Positions 7,140 through 15,625 of a stretch of 64,000 bases of DNA are shown here, in pieces; positions within the stretch are counted from its first letter, which is position 1, and every line of letters starts with the position of its first letter. The DNA is taken from the NCBI GenBank assembly GCA_023511535.1, contig JAIMBK010000001.1:1-64000 (forward strand), in the 5' to 3' direction. Source of the stretch: Armatimonadota bacterium. Its GTDB lineage: Bacteria; Bacillota; Desulfotomaculia; Desulfotomaculales; Nap2-2B. The position numbers and the translations under genes were made by a program. A model generated the notes under the pieces. The model did not search any database and was not told the origin of the DNA. It saw only the letters and a list, made by a program, of their open reading frames with translations.

Positions 7140-8015
7140 TCAATACGGCGATTTGGGGACGCCCAGGCGGTACTTTCCTCTCGTTTCCACGCCGCCGATG
7201 CCGGAAAAACCGGTAATCGTCGCGGAAATAATGTCTTTTAAGGGGATCGGATCATAGATTGATGTATAAGCAATTTTTTCCACGACAAAAACGGGATCAA
7301 AAGCGTGGATCAGAACGCGCTGGGGCGAGCTGGCAAAGTTGGCCCCCGCCGCCAGGAGGGCCTCGTAGTGGGACTGGCAGGCGCCGGCGAAAATAATCAG
7401 GTCGTCCTTGCTTTTTTCGTACCCCCGGGCGACCTTTACAGCTTCTATAAAGTTTTTGGAATGGTGATAATTTTTCAGGTCGGAAAAATCCCGCGTTCCT
7501 TTGACAATGCCGTCGTGACCGGTGAGCACCAGGATGTCCGGACGGTGCGTGCGCAGCAGAGCGTCCAGCTCTCCGACCTGTTCTTCTTCCGGGATGCAGT
7601 AGCCGTGGGCGGGGATGCCCAGCTGCCGGTAGGTGGTCAGGCATAAATCCAGGTAATCGCCGTCACCGTCAATGTGCAGGACGGAACCGGGCACGTCAAA
7701 GCTTTCGATCTTGTTTTCGGCGTAACCCGTGGCCCGGTTCATTCTTTGGCGGTGCTCCTCCTGCCGGCGCTGAAAAATTCGCCGCATCTGCTCGTGATTT
7801 CTGGTCATGAAGGAGTGCCAGAAGGCGGCCACCCGGGCAGGTTCCACCTTTTGCAGGTCGTCTATGGGGGAGGTGGCCAGAAGACGCAGGTCGAGCCCTT
7901 TTAAGCGGGCGTATTCTTTCCCGTCGCCGTCATTGAAAATCTCCATTACCTTAAAAAATATATCCCCTCCGTACGACAGGCGGGCGACGATATCACCAGT
8001 ATTGATCTTATCCAC
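7140..8015 (-). CDS. yabG: Sporulation-specific protease YabG
   Basis: The start is GTG 8015, with GGAGGTG 6 nt upstream; an in-frame ATG at 8030 lies on that ribosome-binding site. The product (about 291 residues) begins DKINTGDIVARLSYGGD, as YabG proteins do, and carries the family segments LHIDGDGDYL, LVLTGHDG and FAGACQSHYEAL. YabG is a cysteine-type protease made in the mother cell that trims coat proteins; in clostridia, SipL and SpoIVA are among its substrates. Its place downstream of yabE-rsmA matches Bacillus. A CATACTAT motif lies just upstream. Confidence 0.93.
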   Translation of the reverse strand: MDKINTGDIVARLSYGGDIFFKVMEIFNDGDGKEYARLKGLDLRLLATSPIDDLQKVEPARVAAFWHSFMTRNHEQMRRIFQRRQEEHRQRMNRATGYAENKIESFDVPGSVLHIDGDGDYLDLCLTTYRQLGIPAHGYCIPEEEQVGELDALLRTHRPDILVLTGHDGIVKGTRDFSDLKNYHHSKNFIEAVKVARGYEKSKDDLIIFAGACQSHYEALLAAGANFASSPQRVLIHAFDPVFVVEKIAYTSIYDPIPLKDIISATITGFSGIGGVETRGKYRLGVPKSPY

Positions 8016-8040
8016 AGCCCTCACCTCCATATTTTACCTA

Positions 8041-8048
8041 CATAGTAT
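8041..8048 (-). promoter_or_regulatory. Candidate sporulation sigma (E/K) -10 element of yabG
   Basis: The minus strand reads CATACTAT, close to the SigE/SigK -10 consensus CATA(C)A-T, about 25 nt before the GTG start. No convincing -35 was found at ideal spacing, so confidence is limited. yabG is SigK-controlled in Bacillus. Confidence 0.4.
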
Positions 8049-8097
8049 GTTTCAACCAGTTAATCTGGTGAATATGCTAAAGTGATGGAGTTGAGAA

Positions 8098-8140
8098 CTA
8101 ATTCTATCCCCAATTCCTAACCCCCTAATTCCTAATTCCT
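8098..8140 (+). repeat. Heptad array directly before a ribosome-binding site
   Basis: Units such as CCCCAAT, TCCTAAC, CCCTAAT and TCCTAAT are followed by TTTTAAAGGAGG, the ribosome-binding site of the glycosyltransferase gene. Only the heptad half of the leader element is present here; no short ORF is seen. Confidence 0.65.
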
Positions 8141-8159
8141 GCTTTTAAAGGAGGTTCTT

Positions 8160-8960
8160 ATGATCGCGGCCGTAATTCCTGCTAAAAACGAAGCACCAAC
8201 CATCGGTAAGGTCATCCAAACTTTACTCACCGCGGGGGTCGATCTGGTTATCCCGGTCCTGAACGGCTGCCGGGACAATTCGTTGGCGGTAATTAAACAG
8301 TTCGGGCTCCGCAATATTCAACCCGTTTGTTTTCAGGAACCATTGGGAATTGACGTGCCCCGGGCGGTGGGGGCCGCCCGGGCGGGCGAATTGGGGGCGG
8401 AAACAATTCTTTTTGTGGACGGGGACATGGCTGGAGAAATCGGCGGCGCTTTGGCGGAACTGGTGAAAAAGATGCGGAAGGAAAACCTTCATCTGGCTCT
8501 AACCGACTGTTACCCGGCGGACGGGCCCGCCGTTTCGTCTTCCCTGGCCAGCTATTTGATTAAAATCAGGGTTCTTTTGAACCGGACCGTCGGGCTGGAA
8601 AAAGAACTCGGCAGCGCCTCCCCGGCCCATGGACCGCACGCCATTTCCCGCCCCTTTTGGGAGCAGATCCCCGTGCGGGAACTGGCCATCCCCCCGGTGG
8701 CGCTGGCGCTGGCGGCAAAAAAGGGGCTGCAGGTGGCGATCGGCACGTCCATTCCCCACGCGCGGCTCGGTTCTTCGCAAAAAGATCCCGTGCATTGCCA
8801 CCGGATTGCGGAAACGATCATCGGCGACTGCCTGGAGGCCATGCAGGCCTACCGGGGGGAGTGGCGGGACCGCACCTGCAGCGGTGTAGCTTATCTGGGG
8901 TATCACCCGGAGAGGAGGTTCGACCTGCTGGAAAAGTTTCTCGGCACGATTACTTCTTAA
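8160..8960 (+). CDS. Family 2 (GT-A) glycosyltransferase-like protein
   Basis: ATG 8160 follows AAAGGAGG. The product (266 residues) opens with the GT-A nucleotide-binding pattern VIPAKNEAPTIGKVI and has an FVDGDMAG segment (about residues 88-95) corresponding to the DxD metal/NDP-sugar site. No membrane segment is obvious. It is the only plus-strand gene in a long minus-strand block and separates yabG from the ykuK-like gene, so it is probably an insertion relative to Bacillus order. The substrate is unknown. Confidence 0.75.
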   Translation: MIAAVIPAKNEAPTIGKVIQTLLTAGVDLVIPVLNGCRDNSLAVIKQFGLRNIQPVCFQEPLGIDVPRAVGAARAGELGAETILFVDGDMAGEIGGALAELVKKMRKENLHLALTDCYPADGPAVSSSLASYLIKIRVLLNRTVGLEKELGSASPAHGPHAISRPFWEQIPVRELAIPPVALALAAKKGLQVAIGTSIPHARLGSSQKDPVHCHRIAETIIGDCLEAMQAYRGEWRDRTCSGVAYLGYHPERRFDLLEKFLGTITS

Positions 8961-8970
8961 AACCTGCCGG

Positions 8971-9441
8971 CTACTTGGTGTGCTTATCGGCAACGCTGGC
9001 GGCGCCAAAGGCTTCCGGCTTGATCTTCGCCTGGAAACCGCTCCCGGTGACCATCCCGACTACTTCTTTGATCAGATCGCGCGTTTCTCCCTGCTTACCT
9101 ACGTCGATGTGAATTTCCACTTCCAGGTCGTCTAAACCGCATTCAGCCAGATACTTGGCCACCAGGCCGCCCAGTTCCAGACTCAAACTGGTTTCGTAAA
9201 AAATTTTCTGGCGCAAACTTTTAATCTTCCGGTGCAGCTTTTTCCGGTAGTAGTAGCGGGCCCCCTTGCCCAACCGGTGCACAATCAGGGCGGTGACAAA
9301 GCAGGATTCGTGCTTCACCTGGGAGTCGGAACCGATGATGATCTTGTATTGCGAGGTGGGCAGGCCGGTAATGTAGCCGACGATGTCGGCCATCATTTCT
9401 TCGAAGGCCAGCCTCCCCCTGGTCGGGCTGATAAAATACAT
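8971..9441 (-). CDS. YkuK-like DUF458 protein (predicted RNase H-fold)
   Basis: The likely start is ATG 9441, 7 nt after rsmA ends; the frame is open to 9561 but the extra part overlaps rsmA and does not resemble the family. The product (156 residues) begins MYFISPTRGRLAFEEM and contains IIIGSDSQVK, EIHIDVGKQG and TRDLI, typical of the YkuK/DUF458 family, whose acidic residues suggest an RNase H-like fold. The biochemical function is unestablished. It is probably co-transcribed with rsmA. Confidence 0.75.
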   Translation of the reverse strand: MYFISPTRGRLAFEEMMADIVGYITGLPTSQYKIIIGSDSQVKHESCFVTALIVHRLGKGARYYYRKKLHRKIKSLRQKIFYETSLSLELGGLVAKYLAECGLDDLEVEIHIDVGKQGETRDLIKEVVGMVTGSGFQAKIKPEAFGAASVADKHTK

Positions 9442-9448
9442 CCGGTGA

Positions 9449-10378
9449 TCACTTCTTTCCAGGTTGATTTGGAACCAATTCGGCAATCGACTGCGCGTAT
9501 TGCCGGGCGAGGGCGGCAAATTCCTCGCTGCCCAAAGATTCACCGCGGCGGCCGGGGTCAATCCCGGCCGCTTGCAGGATTTTCCGCCAGGCGTCTCTGG
9601 TCAGGCCGCGGGCCGAACCGGGCGGGGCCGCCGCGGTTGGGGGGCCGCCGGCCAGGGCATTCAAAATGGTTTTCCGGCGCTGCCCGAAAGCGCTGCGCAC
9701 GAGACCAAAAAAAAGGTCCTCGTCAGGGACCTCTACAGCCGGCTTGATTCTTCTTTCCAGGCAAACCACCGCCGAATCCACCTCCGGCCGGGGGTAAAAT
9801 ACCGTCCGCGGCACCCGGAACAGGATTTTCGGCTCCGTATAATACTGGACAACTATGCTGAAGGCCCCGTAATCCCCGTCTTTTGGCCCGGCTACGAGGC
9901 GCCGGGCAACTTCCTGCTGGACCATCAGGAGCAAAAAAGAAAAATGAAACTTCCCCCGCAGCAGGTGCAAAAGCAGCGGCGTCGTGATCGCGTAGGGAAT
10001 ATTGGCCACCACTTTATAAGCCGGAACAGCCGCCGGCGGACCGGCGCGCCCGGCTGCCTTTTCTTTGACCAGGGCGTCAAAGTCCAGCGCCAGGGCGTCA
10101 CGGAAAACCAGTTCCACATTGTCGAAATCCTTCAGGTTTTCGGTAAGCACCGGCATCAATCTGCGGTCTATTTCGACCGCCACGACCAGCCCGGCGTTTT
10201 GCGCCAGCGCCCGGGTCAAGACACCGGTACCGGCGCCGATTTCCACCACGATATCGGCGGGGGAGAGCCGGGCCGCCGCTGTAATTTTACGGAGAATATT
10301 TTCGTCCACCAGAAAGTTTTGCCCCCATCTTTTCCGGCAGCGAAAACCGTGTTCGGCCAAGATTTTGGGCAGGGACAT
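9449..10378 (-). CDS. rsmA: 16S rRNA (adenine1518/1519-N6) dimethyltransferase
   Basis: The 309-residue product methylates two adjacent adenines in helix 45 of 16S rRNA using SAM. Seen: the entry motif GQNFLVDENIL, motif I VVEIGAGTGVLTRAL, VEIDRRL, and the catalytic NIPYAIT (NxPY). ATG 10378 has GGAG 3 nt upstream; a TTG at 10393 is the alternative and adds MGPEK. An Ala/Gly/Pro-rich insertion lies near residue 255. It sits between yabE and the yabG side as in Bacillus, but rnmV, normally between yabE and rsmA, is absent. Confidence 0.93.
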   Translation of the reverse strand: MSLPKILAEHGFRCRKRWGQNFLVDENILRKITAAARLSPADIVVEIGAGTGVLTRALAQNAGLVVAVEIDRRLMPVLTENLKDFDNVELVFRDALALDFDALVKEKAAGRAGPPAAVPAYKVVANIPYAITTPLLLHLLRGKFHFSFLLLMVQQEVARRLVAGPKDGDYGAFSIVVQYYTEPKILFRVPRTVFYPRPEVDSAVVCLERRIKPAVEVPDEDLFFGLVRSAFGQRRKTILNALAGGPPTAAAPPGSARGLTRDAWRKILQAAGIDPGRRGESLGSEEFAALARQYAQSIAELVPNQPGKK

Positions 10379-10410
10379 TTTCTCCGGGCCCAAAGTACAG
10401 AGGCACAGAA

Positions 10411-10505
10411 AATAGGGATTAGGGAATAGGGATTAGGAATTGGGGGTAAATACTTTTACATTTATGGAGAGGAAGAACGTTCGTTATGAGAACTCCTCCT
10501 TTTTC
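10411..10505 (-). repeat. Heptad/short-ORF leader element before rsmA
   Basis: On the minus strand the unit starts AAGGAGGAGTTCTC, continues with a degenerate version of the short ORF (AACGTTC... CTCCATAAA, no ATG, probable indel), the AAAGTATTTACCCCC block and heptads ending CCCTATTTTC before rsmA. Orientation agrees with the other copies. Confidence 0.6.
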
Positions 10506-10639
10506 CGGAACCTTTAGGCCTTGTGTACTTTGGACCCTATCCCTCCATTCCGGAATGTTTCTACTAAAATTATAATAATAATTTTTGTTCGGCAAAGCAA
10601 GCTTCCGCCCAAAAAAGAAAAACCGGATTTTTTGTCCGG

Positions 10640-10703
10640 TACCTTTATGCCTTTATGCCTCCGTGCCTCTGTGCTTTTGTGCCTTGTTGCCTTTATGCCA
10701 CTA
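10640..10703. repeat. Degenerate 8-bp tandem array (CTTTATGC/CTCTGTGC)
   Basis: Seven consecutive 8-bp units can be read: CTTTATGC, CTTTATGC, CTCCGTGC, CTCTGTGC, TTTTGTGC, CTTGTTGC, CTTTATGC. It lies between the rsmA leader element and the yabE stop. No gene is seen in 10506-10732. Confidence 0.7.
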
Positions 10704-10732
10704 TTTTCAACACTTTACGTTCCCCCAGACAA

Positions 10733-11764
10733 CTACTCGAGAATATACACCCTGACCCGGCGGATTCCCCAGCGCCTGGTTTGTTCTTTTGTTTCAAAGA
10801 AAACATCAATCCGGTTGCCCTTGATTGCCCCGCCCGTATCCAGGGCCCGGGCAAAACCGTAACCCTCCACATACAAGCGGGAACCCAGGGGAATTACCCG
10901 GGGATCTACCGCTACGGCTCCGAAGTGCGGGGGGGTTCCGGAAGCGGTATTGCGCCCCGTATAAGTGTAGGCTGTCGCGATTACGTCCAGCGCCCGGCTA
11001 AAACGGATATCCTGGCCGCCGCGGGAGACCTGCTGCAGGGCACCGACCCGGATTACCCGTTCAACGGGTTCCCTCACCAACGTGCTCCCGATCAGCCGGC
11101 GCTCCACCTCCCGACCGTCGTGATAAACGATCTGCCAGCGCTGTTTTTCCAGCCCGTCTTTACCGGCCTGCACCACCCTACTGAACCCTTTGGCCAGGTC
11201 AGGGTCTATTTCCCGGCGGGTCGGGCAGGCAACCGGAACCTCCTTTACCTCCTCCTCGGTGTGCACGCGCACAACTTTTATTTCCATTCCCCCGGCAACG
11301 GAACTGTCCGGAGCCGGTTCCACAAGATCACCGGGTTTTACAGGAATCCCCTGTTCCTGCAAAACATCCCCAACGGTATTCCGGCAGGTAAGAACCTCCT
11401 TTGTTTGCCCGTCCGCCGTCAGCGTCACCCGGACGGCGTGATTGATCACCACCCGCAGGTTTTCTTTCAAGGAGGTGTCTAACGACGGATCGATCTGATC
11501 AGACGAGGAAAAGGTTATGCCTTGACTTTTCAGTAAATCGGCCACCGTGCGGCTATACGTCCGGACCTGCATCTCCCGGCCGTCAACGACCAGGGTGACC
11601 TTCTTTTTTGCCCAGGCATAACCCAGCAAACTCAAAACAATGATGATTATTCCGGCTGCCAGACAAATCCGGAAGAATCTTGCTCTCCAAAGGCTTTGCT
11701 GGAGGCGGCCAGGACCTTTTCCTGGTTTTTGGCTTCCGGGACGTCCCAAAGTACACCACTCCAT
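10733..11764 (-). CDS. yabE: YabE-like cell-wall protein (DUF348, G5 and 3D domains)
   Basis: ATG 11764 follows AGAGGTG. The product (343 residues) has a basic N-terminus and one membrane helix (about 32-51), two DUF348 repeats (about 54-95 and 112-150, with VDGREMQVRTYSRTVADLL as the first), a G5 domain (about 165-245), and a C-terminal 3D domain (about 258-343) with ATAYTYTG, GAVAVDPRVIPLGS and LDTGGAIKGNRIDVFF. The conserved Asp residues place the 3D domain in the double-psi barrel lytic transglycosylase-like group (Rpf/Sps family). It probably remodels peptidoglycan at the cell surface. Order metG-tatD-yabE-rsmA matches Bacillus. Confidence 0.9.
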   Translation of the reverse strand: MEWCTLGRPGSQKPGKGPGRLQQSLWRARFFRICLAAGIIIIVLSLLGYAWAKKKVTLVVDGREMQVRTYSRTVADLLKSQGITFSSSDQIDPSLDTSLKENLRVVINHAVRVTLTADGQTKEVLTCRNTVGDVLQEQGIPVKPGDLVEPAPDSSVAGGMEIKVVRVHTEEEVKEVPVACPTRREIDPDLAKGFSRVVQAGKDGLEKQRWQIVYHDGREVERRLIGSTLVREPVERVIRVGALQQVSRGGQDIRFSRALDVIATAYTYTGRNTASGTPPHFGAVAVDPRVIPLGSRLYVEGYGFARALDTGGAIKGNRIDVFFETKEQTRRWGIRRVRVYILE

Positions 11765-11954
11765 ATCAACACCTCTGGTTTACCACCGGTAACAGGACAA
11801 ATATATACTTTTGGTTATATTATTCTTGGGCCGCCTCTGGTTTTCCTGCTAGCGAAAGGAAAAATTAATGTCGAAGGAAAAAGAAAAGTTGTTGCCATCC
11901 CCCCGGTAAGCAGCAGGGTTGGCAGTCGGGCAAATACAAAGACATAAAATTCAC

Positions 11955-12028
11955 TGGCCCAAAGGTACAAAGAAACAGAGGTGACCTGAATATTTTACTT
12001 TGTGCCTGAAAAACTTTGTGCCTGGACT
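11955..12028. repeat. 8-bp units in inverted arrangement
   Basis: Left: CCCAAAGGTACAAAGAAAC; right: ACTTTGTGCC twice, separated by an AT-rich centre. The arms can pair loosely. The gap 11765-12129 otherwise holds no recognisable gene; it contains an AT-rich stretch (about 11800-11825) that could include promoter elements. Confidence 0.55.
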
Positions 12029-12129
12029 TTCAGGATAGAATGACCCTCGAATAAAAAAAGAACTGCCTTCCCATAATAAAAAAAGTTTGACGGCAGGAAG
12101 GCCAATTCTAAGGAAAGGAGGCAATTTTC

Positions 12130-12402
12130 GTGAAGGTTGCCGTTCAGGACAACCTGGAAGAAATTAAAAACTACCTGGCCCGGCACGGCTACGAAGTAGT
12201 CAGCCCCGCAAATTCCCTCGGGGCGGCAGCGATGATTATAACCGGAGAAAATACCCCGGGCGAGGACGAGCATACCTATGCCCTGGCCACCAACCCGGTC
12301 ATTACCACGTATGCTCCGGTGATTAACGCGCAGGGTAAGTCGCCCGAAGATGTGCTGCGCAATTTGCAGGAAATTATTGCTGAACAGGGAGGCCACGCTT
12401 AA
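12130..12402 (+). CDS. YkuS-like UPF0180 family protein
   Basis: GTG 12130 follows GGAAAGGAGG. The 90-residue protein has the UPF0180 layout: KVAVQDNLEEIKNYLARHGYEVV at the N-terminus, an Ala-Met-Ile-Ile-Thr-Gly strand (about 34-39) and a C-terminal helix after KSPEDVLRNLQ. The family is small, widespread in Firmicutes and of unknown function. It is transcribed alone, divergent from yabE. Confidence 0.7.
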   Translation: MKVAVQDNLEEIKNYLARHGYEVVSPANSLGAAAMIITGENTPGEDEHTYALATNPVITTYAPVINAQGKSPEDVLRNLQEIIAEQGGHA

Positions 12403-12523
12403 CCGGTCGTCAGTTGTCAAAAGCCGGACGGCGGAATAACGCCCTCAGGAAATTGTTAATTCTTGTCTGAACAGTTTCCGGGAAACCTGCGTGCCCGGTG
12501 CCTTTTTCCGCGCCCGGTACAAC

Positions 12524-13342
12524 TCAGGTTAACTCTGGCAGCCGGAACAAGCGGCGGGCGTTTTGGGCAGTCAACAGGGCCAGTTCTGCGGCGGCCATCT
12601 TACGCAGTTGGGCAATCCGCTCCAGGACGTAGCGGACGTATACCGGTTCGTTGCGTTTCCCGCGCCGCGGCTCGGGGCTCAGGTAGGGACAGTCTGTTTC
12701 CACCAGCAGGCGCTCCAGCGGTAAATTAACCGCGATGCTCTGGAGGCGCGTGGACTTGGGGTAAGTCACCACGCCGGCAAGGGAAATGTAAAAACCCATG
12801 CGCAGGCATTCCCGGGCCATTTCCCAGCTCCCGGAAAAACAATGCAGCACCCCGCCGGCGGGGCCCAAACCGTCCTGTCTGAAAATTTCCAGCACTTCCC
12901 CGTGGGCGTCGCGGTCGTGAATAATGACGGGCAGTTCCAGCTCCCGGGCCAGGGCCAGCTGCTCCCGGAACACCCGCCGCTGCTCCGGGCGGGGGCTTAA
13001 GTTCCGGTAATAATCCAGCCCCGTTTCCCCGATGGCCACCACTTTTTGATCGCGGGCAAGCTTGCCGAGCTCATCCAGGTAACCGGCGGGCACGCGGGCG
13101 GCGTCATGCGGGTGGACGCCCACCGCGGCGTAGAGAAAATCGTATTCCCGGGCCAAAGCCACCGAATTCCGGGACGAGTCCAGATCGAAGCCCACGTTGA
13201 CGATCTGCACCACCCCGCCGGCCCTGGCGCGTTCAATGACTTCTTTCCTGTCCCGATTGTATGCTTCGTCGACCAGGTGGGCGTGGGTATCAACCAGCAC
13301 CAGCCCGTCCGCGCCCGCAGCCGGCTTTACCGCATCGTTCAA
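12524..13342 (-). CDS. tatD: TatD-family metal-dependent DNase
   Basis: The start is TTG 13342, 10 nt after AAAGGAG. The product (272 residues) shows the TatD TIM-barrel metal ligands: VDTHAHL, GETGLDYY, IIHDRDAHGE, LHCFSGS and VETDCPYL. TatD enzymes are Mg-dependent 3'-5' exonucleases/deoxyribonucleases. The gene follows metG as in Bacillus (yabD), separated from it by an 8-bp repeat hairpin. Confidence 0.92.
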   Translation of the reverse strand: MNDAVKPAAGADGLVLVDTHAHLVDEAYNRDRKEVIERARAGGVVQIVNVGFDLDSSRNSVALAREYDFLYAAVGVHPHDAARVPAGYLDELGKLARDQKVVAIGETGLDYYRNLSPRPEQRRVFREQLALARELELPVIIHDRDAHGEVLEIFRQDGLGPAGGVLHCFSGSWEMARECLRMGFYISLAGVVTYPKSTRLQSIAVNLPLERLLVETDCPYLSPEPRRGKRNEPVYVRYVLERIAQLRKMAAAELALLTAQNARRLFRLPELT

Positions 13343-13364
13343 AACCGTCCAACTCCTTTAAAAA

Positions 13365-13460
13365 CAGTAAGGCACAAAGTGCACAGGCACAAAGGCACAA
13401 AGGAAAAATTCGTCTATGCCTCTATTTCTTTGTGTCTCTGTGCCTTTTGCCTCTTTGCCT
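13365..13460. repeat. Inverted pair of 8-bp repeat arrays between metG and tatD
   Basis: The left arm has units GGCACAAA, TGCACAGG, CACAAAGG, CACAAAGG; the right arm TGCCTCTA, TTTCTTTG, TGTCTCTG, TGCCTTTT, GCCTCTTT, GCC. The arms are complementary over most of their length around a short centre, so a hairpin is expected in any metG-tatD transcript. Confidence 0.7.
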
Positions 13461-15017
13461 TTACTTCTGCAGCGCCTTTTCCGGGTCAATCCGGGGGAAG
13501 AGGGCTTCGGCGCGGTGCGTGGCCAGGTTCTGCGGCAGTCTTCCCCACTGGAGCGAATCCCAGGTCTGCAAATCCGGGCGATCGGCAATGCCCAGCTGGG
13601 GCCAGAGCCGGGGCGGAGTGGCCGGCAGGAAAGGGGAAATCAAAACCCCGATGAAGCGCACGCACTCCGCCAGGTTGTACAGGACAGTCTGCAATCTGCC
13701 CCGTTTCTCCGGATCCTTAGATAAGGCCCAGGGGGCCGTCTCGTCCACATATTTATTGGCCCGCCCCACCAGCCGCCAGATGGCCGCCAGGGCGCCTGCA
13801 ATCTCCCGTTTATCCATTAAGTCTTCCACCGCTCCCGGGGTTTCTTCCGCCAGTTCAACCAGTTCCTGATCCGGCTCCGCGGATTCAGCGGGCGGGAGAA
13901 TCTTTCCCTGGAAATATTTATCAACCATCCCCAGCGTCCGGCTGACCAGGTTGCCCAAATCGTTGGCCAGATCCTGGTTGATCCTTTCTACCAGCGCCTC
14001 TTCGCTATAGTAAACGTCGACCCCGAGGGGCATTTCCCGCAGAAGGTAATACCGGATGGCGTCTGGGCCGTACTTGTCAATCAGCACCAGCGGGTCAACA
14101 ACGTTGCCGCGGGATTTGCTCATCTTGCCGCTTTCCAGCAGCAGCCAGCCGTGGCCCATCACCTGCCTGGGCAGTTCAATGCCGGCCGCCATCAGGATAA
14201 TCGGCCAGATCACGCTGTGGAAGCGAACAATGTCCTTGCCGACGATATGCACGTCGGCGGGCCAGAATTTTTTAAACAAGGCGTCATCTTCACTGCCGTA
14301 GCCCAGGGCCGAAATATAATTGGTCAGGGCGTCCACCCAGACGTAAATGACGTGCCCCGGGTCGAAAGGCACCGGGATCCCCCAGTCGAAGGTGGTCCGG
14401 GAAACACACAGATCCTCCAGGCCGCTTTTGATAAAACTGATCATCTCGTTGCGCCGGGAAACGGGTAAAATAAAGTCGGGGTGTTCGTCGATGTATTGCA
14501 ACAGGCGATCGGCGTATTTGGACATCCGGAAGAAGTAGCTTTCCTCCGCCACTTTTTCCACCGGCCGCCCGCAGTCCGGGCATTTTCCCTCTTCCAGGCG
14601 CCCCTGGGTCCACATGGTTTCGCAGGGGGTGCAATACCAGCCTTCATAGACTGCTTTATAAATATCGCCCTGCTCATAAAGCCTGCTGAAAATCGCCTGG
14701 ACCACCCTTTTGTGCCTTTCCTCCGTGGTGCGGATAAAATCGTCGTAGCTGATCAGCAGGGCTTCCCAAAGGCGCTTAAACCCGGCCACGATTTTGTCCA
14801 CGTACTCCAGGGGCGTTTGCCGGCTGGCCCGGGCGGTGCGCTCAATCTTTTGCCCGTGTTCGTCGGAACCGGTCAAAAACCGGACTTCGCAACCCGTCAG
14901 GCGCTTGAAGCGGGCCAGGGCATCGGCGGCCACCGTGGTGTAGGCGTGGCCGATGTGCAGGTTATCGCTGGGGTAATAAATCGGCGTAGTGATGTAAAAA
15001 GTTTTTCTTTCCGGCAA
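13461..15017 (-). CDS. metG: Methionyl-tRNA synthetase (short form)
   Basis: TTG 15017 with GGAG 6 nt upstream; 518 residues. It charges initiator and elongator tRNA-Met. Seen: class I HIGH motif as HIGHAYTTVAADAL, a knuckle with two Cys pairs (CTPCETMW and CPDCGRP), the KMSKS loop GKMSKSRGNVVDP, and an anticodon-binding helical domain with RANKYVDETAPW. The C-terminal tRNA-binding (Trbp111-like) domain of many bacterial MetRS is absent, so this is the short form. A good sigma-A promoter lies upstream and abrB diverges from it. Confidence 0.95.
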   Translation of the reverse strand: MPERKTFYITTPIYYPSDNLHIGHAYTTVAADALARFKRLTGCEVRFLTGSDEHGQKIERTARASRQTPLEYVDKIVAGFKRLWEALLISYDDFIRTTEERHKRVVQAIFSRLYEQGDIYKAVYEGWYCTPCETMWTQGRLEEGKCPDCGRPVEKVAEESYFFRMSKYADRLLQYIDEHPDFILPVSRRNEMISFIKSGLEDLCVSRTTFDWGIPVPFDPGHVIYVWVDALTNYISALGYGSEDDALFKKFWPADVHIVGKDIVRFHSVIWPIILMAAGIELPRQVMGHGWLLLESGKMSKSRGNVVDPLVLIDKYGPDAIRYYLLREMPLGVDVYYSEEALVERINQDLANDLGNLVSRTLGMVDKYFQGKILPPAESAEPDQELVELAEETPGAVEDLMDKREIAGALAAIWRLVGRANKYVDETAPWALSKDPEKRGRLQTVLYNLAECVRFIGVLISPFLPATPPRLWPQLGIADRPDLQTWDSLQWGRLPQNLATHRAEALFPRIDPEKALQK

Positions 15018-15133
15018 GACAGGCTCCTTCCTTCTGCATATTAGTTAAAATTTTTCCAACCGCGGTTAAAAAGGATCCGGCCCTTTGCGGACAGGCACCG
15101 AAAAATAAAAAAGGGGGGGGAATCTGCAAGCCT

Positions 15134-15162
15134 ATTGTAGAAAAACAAAGTCCGCTTGTCAA
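15134..15162 (-). promoter_or_regulatory. Sigma-A promoter of metG
   Basis: On the minus strand TTGACA (15162-15157) and TACAAT (15139-15134) are separated by 17 nt, near consensus. The start site would be about 15127, giving a 110-nt leader before metG. No T-box motif was recognised in the leader. Confidence 0.8.
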
Positions 15163-15220
15163 GTTTTTTGGCAAAAGTACATTTCCATACAAAAAGATCC
15201 AAAGATTTTCAAAAAAAGTA

Positions 15221-15249
15221 TTGACTTTTAATGGCATGCTTGGTACCAT
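15221..15249 (+). promoter_or_regulatory. Sigma-A promoter of the abrB-like gene
   Basis: TTGACT (15221-15226) and TACCAT (15244-15249) are spaced by 17 nt. The start site would be near 15256, placing the Spo0A box just downstream of it. Confidence 0.65.
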
Positions 15250-15272
15250 TTACTTGCATAATATTGATTTAA

Positions 15273-15282
15273 TTTGTCGAAT
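15273..15282 (+). promoter_or_regulatory. Spo0A box (0A box) in the abrB leader
   Basis: TTTGTCGAAT contains the core TGTCGAA in a good consensus context and lies about 17-26 nt downstream of the predicted abrB start site. In B. subtilis, Spo0A-phosphate represses abrB by binding 0A boxes downstream of its promoter, so position and sequence both fit. Confidence 0.7.
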
Positions 15283-15309
15283 TATGTTTAAAAAGGGGAG
15301 GGATAGAAA

Positions 15310-15564
15310 ATGAAATCCACAGGTATTGTCAGAAAAGTGGACGAGCTCGGCAGGGTGGTCATTCCGATCGAGCTCAGGCGGACGCTGGGTATCGACGAGA
15401 AGGATGCGCTGGAAATTTACGTCGACAACGAGAAAATTATCCTGAAGAAGTACGAGCCCGCCTGCATTTTCTGCGGAAACGCCGCGGACACCCAGCACTA
15501 CCGCGGGAAGCTGGTCTGCCGGCAGTGCGCCCTGAGCATGTTTGAAAACGCGAAGGCTATGTAG
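15310..15564 (+). CDS. abrB: AbrB-family transition-state regulator
   Basis: 84 residues behind AAAAGGGGAGGG. The N-terminal SpoVT/AbrB swapped-hairpin domain is complete (STGIVRKVDELGRVVIPIEL, LGIDEKDALEIYVD). The C-terminal part has two Cys pairs (CIFCGN and CRQC), the form common in clostridial AbrB proteins and likely to bind a metal. AbrB represses post-exponential and sporulation genes. It sits between rsmI and metG, divergent from metG, as in Bacillus, with its own promoter, a 0A box and a downstream terminator. Confidence 0.88.
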   Translation: MKSTGIVRKVDELGRVVIPIELRRTLGIDEKDALEIYVDNEKIILKKYEPACIFCGNAADTQHYRGKLVCRQCALSMFENAKAM

Positions 15565-15625
15565 CACAGTGTGGAGAATCAGGCAAAGAACAGGCAATCA
15601 TATTTCTATGCAGGATAATGGATCA

